64,000 nucleotides of DNA from Steinernema hermaphroditum (Eukaryota > Nematoda > Chromadorea > Rhabditida > Steinernematidae). A program made the position numbers and the translations under genes. Numbering within the stretch: the stretch's first letter is position 1; every line of letters starts with the position of its first letter. This document shows, piece after piece, positions 60,543-64,000 of the stretch. Below the pieces are notes generated by a model that searched no databases, was not told where the DNA came from, and saw only the letters and a program-made list of their open reading frames with translations. The DNA is taken from NCBI GenBank assembly GCA_030435675.1, contig CM059624.1:223218-287217 (forward strand), read 5' to 3'.

Positions 60543-63500
60543 TCAGATGCAGAACTCTTTGTATGAACAAGGCCCTATCTGTCTCGAATTGAAAGTTTTG
60601 CAGGAAACTAAGATAGTCCACAGGAAATCCAACGAGAGTAGGCGCGTTCGATCAGGCTCGTGCAGTTCTACAAGATCCAATCATAAAAATGCTATGGTAC
60701 TTTGGAGCAGGAGGGTCAGATGCAGAACTCTTTGTATGAACAAGGCCCTATCTGTCTCGAATTGAAAGTTTTGCAGGAAACTAAGATAGTCCACAGGAAA
60801 TCCAACGAGAGTAGGCGCGTTCGATCAGGCTCGTGCAGTTCTACAAGATCCAATCATAAAAATGCTATGGTACTTTGGAGCAGGAGGGTCAGATGCAGAA
60901 CTCTTTGTATGAACAAGGCCCTATCTGTCTCGAATTGAAAGTTTTGCAGGAAACTAAGATAGTCCACAGGAAATCCAACGAGAGTAGGCGCGTTCGATCA
61001 GGCTCGTGCAGTTCTACAAGATCCAATCATAAAAATGCTATGGTACTTTGGAGCAGGAGGGTCAGATGCAGAACTCTTTGTGTGAACAAGGGCCCTATCT
61101 GTCTCGAATTGAAAGTTTTGCAGGAAACTAAGATAGTCCACAGGAAATCCAACGAGAGTAGGCGCGTTCGATCAGGCTCGTGCAGTTCTACAAGATCCAA
61201 TCATAAAAATGCTATGGTACTTTGGAGCAGGAGGGTCAGATGCAGAACTCTTTGTGTGAACAAGGGCCCTATCTGTCTCGAATTGAAAGTTTTGCAGGAA
61301 ACTAAGATAGTCCACAGCAAATCCAACGAGAGTAGGCGCGTTCGATCAGGCTCGTGCAGTTCTACAAGATCCAATCATAAAAATGCTATGGTACTTTGGA
61401 GCAGGAGGGTCAGATGCAGAGCTCTTTGTGTGAGCAAGGGCCCTTCTGTCTCGAATTGAAAGTTTTGCAGGAAACTAAGATAGTCCACAGGAAATCCAAC
61501 GAGAGTAGGCGCGTTCGATCAGGCTCGTGCAGTTCTACAAGATCCAATCATAAAAATGCTATGGTACTTTGGAGCAGGAGGGGTCAGATGCAGAACTCTT
61601 TGTATGAACAAGGCCCTATCTGTCTCGAATTGAAAGTTTTGCAGGAAACTAAGATAGTCCACAGGAAATCCAACGAGAGTAGGCGCGTTCGATCAGGCTC
61701 GTGCAGTTCTACAAGATGGAATCATAAAAATGCTATGGTACTTTGGAGCAGGAGGGTCAGATGCAGAGCTCTTGGTGTGAGCAAGGGCCCTGCTGTCTCG
61801 AATTGAAAGTTTTGCAGGAAACTAAGATAGTCCACAGCAAATCCAACGAGAGTAGGCGCGTTCAATCAGGCTCGTGCAGTTCTACAAGATGGAATCATAA
61901 AAATGCTATGGTACTTTGGAGCAGGAGGGTCAGATGCAGAGCTCTTGGTGTGAGCAAGGGCCCTGCTGTCTCGAATTGAAAGTTTTGCAGGAAACTAAGA
62001 TAGTCCACAGGAAATCCAACGAGAGTAGGCGCGTTCGATCAGGCTCGTGCAGTTCTACAAGATCCAATCATAAAAATGCTATGGTACTTTGGAGCAGGAG
62101 GGGTCAGATGCAGAACTCTTTGTATGAACAAGGCCCTAACTGTCTCGAATTGAAAGTTTTGCAGGAAACTAAGATAGTCCACAGGAAATCCAACGAGAGT
62201 AGGCGCGTTCGATCAGGCTCGTGCAGTTCTACAAGATCCAATCATAAAAATGCTATGGTACTTTGGAGCAGGAGGGTCAGATGCAGAACTCTTTGTGTGA
62301 ACAAGGGCCCTATCTGTCTCGAATTGAAAGTTTTGCAGGAAACTAAGATAGTCCACAGGAAATCCAACGAGAGTAGGCGCGTTCGATCAGGCTCGTGCAG
62401 TTCTACAAGATCCAATCATAAAAATGCTATGGTACTTTGGAGCAGGAGGGTCAGATGCAGAACTCTTTGTATGAACAAGGCCCTATCTGTCTCGAATTGA
62501 AAGTTTTGCAGGAAACTAAGATAGTCCACAGGAAATCCAACGAGAGTAGGCGCGTTCGATCAGGCTCGTGCAGTTCTACAAGATCCAATCATAAAAATGC
62601 TATGGTACTTTGGAGCAGGAGGGGTCAGATGCAGAACTCTTTGTATGAACAAGGGCCCTAACTGTCTCGAATTGAAAGTTTTGCAGGAAACTAAGATAGT
62701 CCACAGGAAATCCAACGAGAGTAGGCGCGTTCGATCAGGCTCGTGCAGTTCTACAAGATCCAATCATAAAAATGCTATGGTACTTTGGAGCAGGAGGGGT
62801 CAGATGCAGAACTCTTTGTATGAACAAGGCCCTATCTGTCTCGAATTGAAAGTTTTGCAGGAAACTAAGATAGTCCACAGCAAATCCAACGAGAGTAGGC
62901 GCGTTCGATCAGGCTCGTGCAGTTCTACAAGATGGAATCATAAAAATGCTATGGTACTTTGGAGCAGGAGGGTCAGATGCAGAGCTCTTGGTGTGAGCAA
63001 GGGCCCTGCTGTCTCGAATTGAAAGTTTTGCAGGAAACTAAGATAGTCCACAGCAAATCCAACGAGAGTAGGCGCGTTCGATCAGGCTCGTGCAGTTCTA
63101 CAAGATCCAATCATAAAAATGCTATGGTACTTTGGAGCAGGAGGGGTCAGATGCATAACTCTTTGTATGAACAAGGCCCTAACTGTCTCGAATTGAAAGT
63201 TTTGCAGGAAACTAAGATAGTCCACAGGAAATCCAACGAGAGTAGGCGCGTTCGATCAGGCTCGTGCAGTTCTACAAGATGGAATCATAAAAATGCTATG
63301 GTACTTTGGAGCAGGAGGGGTCAGATGCAGAGCTCTTGGTGTGAGCAAGGGCCCTGCTGTCTCGAATTGAAAGTTTTGCAGGAAACTAAGATAGTCCACA
63401 GCAAATCCAACGAGAGTAGGCGCGTTCGATCAGGCTCGTGCAGTTCTACAAGATCCAATCATAAAAATGCTATGGTACTTTGGAGCAGGAGGGGTCAGAT

Positions 63501-64000
63501 GCATAACTCTTTGTATGAACAAGGCCCTATCTGTCTCGAATTGAAAGTTTTGCAGGAAACTAAGATAGTCCACAGGAAATCCAACGAGAGTAGGCGCGTT
63601 CGATCAGGCTCGTGCAGTTCTACAAGATCCAATCATAAAAATATACTTTGGAGCGGAGGGGTCAGATGCATAACTCTTTGTATGAACAAGGCCCTAACTG
63701 TCTCGAATTGAAAGTTTTGCAGGAAACTAAGATAGTCCACAGGAAACCCAACGAGAGTAGGCGCGTTCGATCAGGCTCGTGCAGTTCTACAAGATGGAAT
63801 CATAAAAATGCTATGGTACTTTGGAGCAGGAGGGTCAGATGCAGAACTCTTTGTGTGAACAAGGGCCCTATCTGTCTCGAATTGAAAGTTTTGCAGTAAA
63901 CTAAGATAGTCCACAGCAAATCCAACGAGAGTAGGCGCGTTCGATCAGGCTCGTGCAGTTCTACAAGATCGAATCATAAAAATGCTATGGTACTTTGGAG

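Larger units (their letters stand above)
52223..63649 (+). other. Scrambled junction alleles, cluster 5 (sparse)
   Basis: Bases between AAAAAT and GGAGC: TATGGTACTTT (52223-52233), TGTTAATT (56902-56909), TTT (58803-58805), TATAATT (60005-60011), ATACTTT (63643-63649). All are followed by ATGCATAAC. Other ATGCATAAC units in this stretch (for example near 53637 and 63151) keep the normal 13 bases, so the marker is almost necessary but not sufficient. Confidence 0.88.
26403..64000 (+). repeat. Satellite array, right arm, plus orientation
   Basis: About 218 monomers in plus orientation, running off the window. Usual spacing is 173 bp. Shorter units (161-172 bp) occur where the 13-bp stretch is scrambled, and 174-175 bp where GGGCCC or GGGGTCAG appears. 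The subtype mix is more varied than in the left arm. Many units are the GTGTGAGC/GGGCCCTGCTG type with GCAAATCC and GTTCAATC. From about 43 kb GGGGTCAG units become common, and from about 52.8 kb CAGTAATCCGAACGGGAAT marks recur. No unique sequence interrupts it. Confidence 0.97.

Noticed and set aside
23365..63899. The same open frames on the plus strand, including 250 and 310 codons
   Set aside because: Repeat shadows for the same reason; the frame breaks at every 173-bp unit and at the scrambled junctions.
1..64000. CRISPR array
   Set aside because: Repeats are contiguous 173-bp units without unique spacers; no cas genes.

Overview
The whole window is satellite DNA. About 360 tandem copies of a ~173-bp monomer fill it, interrupted by one 500-bp run of N (22802-23301) and one 607-bp foreign insert (25796-26402). 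I find no credible protein-coding gene, tRNA, rRNA or CRISPR array. The repeated 78-residue open frames, and the 136/194/252/310-residue ones, come from the repeat itself. They start at TTG, not ATG, and lengthen only where 174-bp monomers keep the frame. This is a eukaryotic satellite block, possibly centromeric or heterochromatic. A plant host is my best guess, from the monomer length and the GC-rich insert. The ~172-bp holocentromeric satellite of beak-sedges (Tyba) matches in size, but I cannot align to it from memory, so the host is unproven.

Layout. 1-22801: ~131 monomers in minus orientation. 22802-23301: assembly gap. 23302-25795: ~14 monomers in plus orientation, partly an alternating 346-bp dimer. 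25796-26402: insert flanked by a 12-bp direct repeat of the satellite (25784-25795 and 26403-26414). 26403-64000: ~218 plus-oriented monomers. Orientation flips exactly at the gap, so the region is either a very large inverted array or a scaffold join in the wrong direction. Subfamily content also changes there.

Monomer anatomy (plus orientation, example 24057-24229). Two blocks are nearly invariant: one around TCTCGAATTGAAAGTTTTG and one around GCGTTCGATCAGGCTCGTG. Between them lie three diagnostic variable blocks, which occur in many mosaic combinations. Many small segmental duplications (1 to ~12 monomers) overlay this, showing ongoing turnover by unequal exchange or conversion.

Most unusual feature. 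In one marked sublineage (usually with GGAGCGG and ATGCATAAC), the 13 bases between AAAAAT and GGAGC are scrambled. I count 30 altered alleles of 14 kinds in the plus array and one more in the minus array. Recent duplicates that otherwise match almost perfectly often differ at this spot. The 12-bp target duplication of the insert covers the same stretch of the monomer. This points to a site-specific break, excision or insertion hotspot inside a satellite repeat, or, less interestingly, to a site-specific consensus error.
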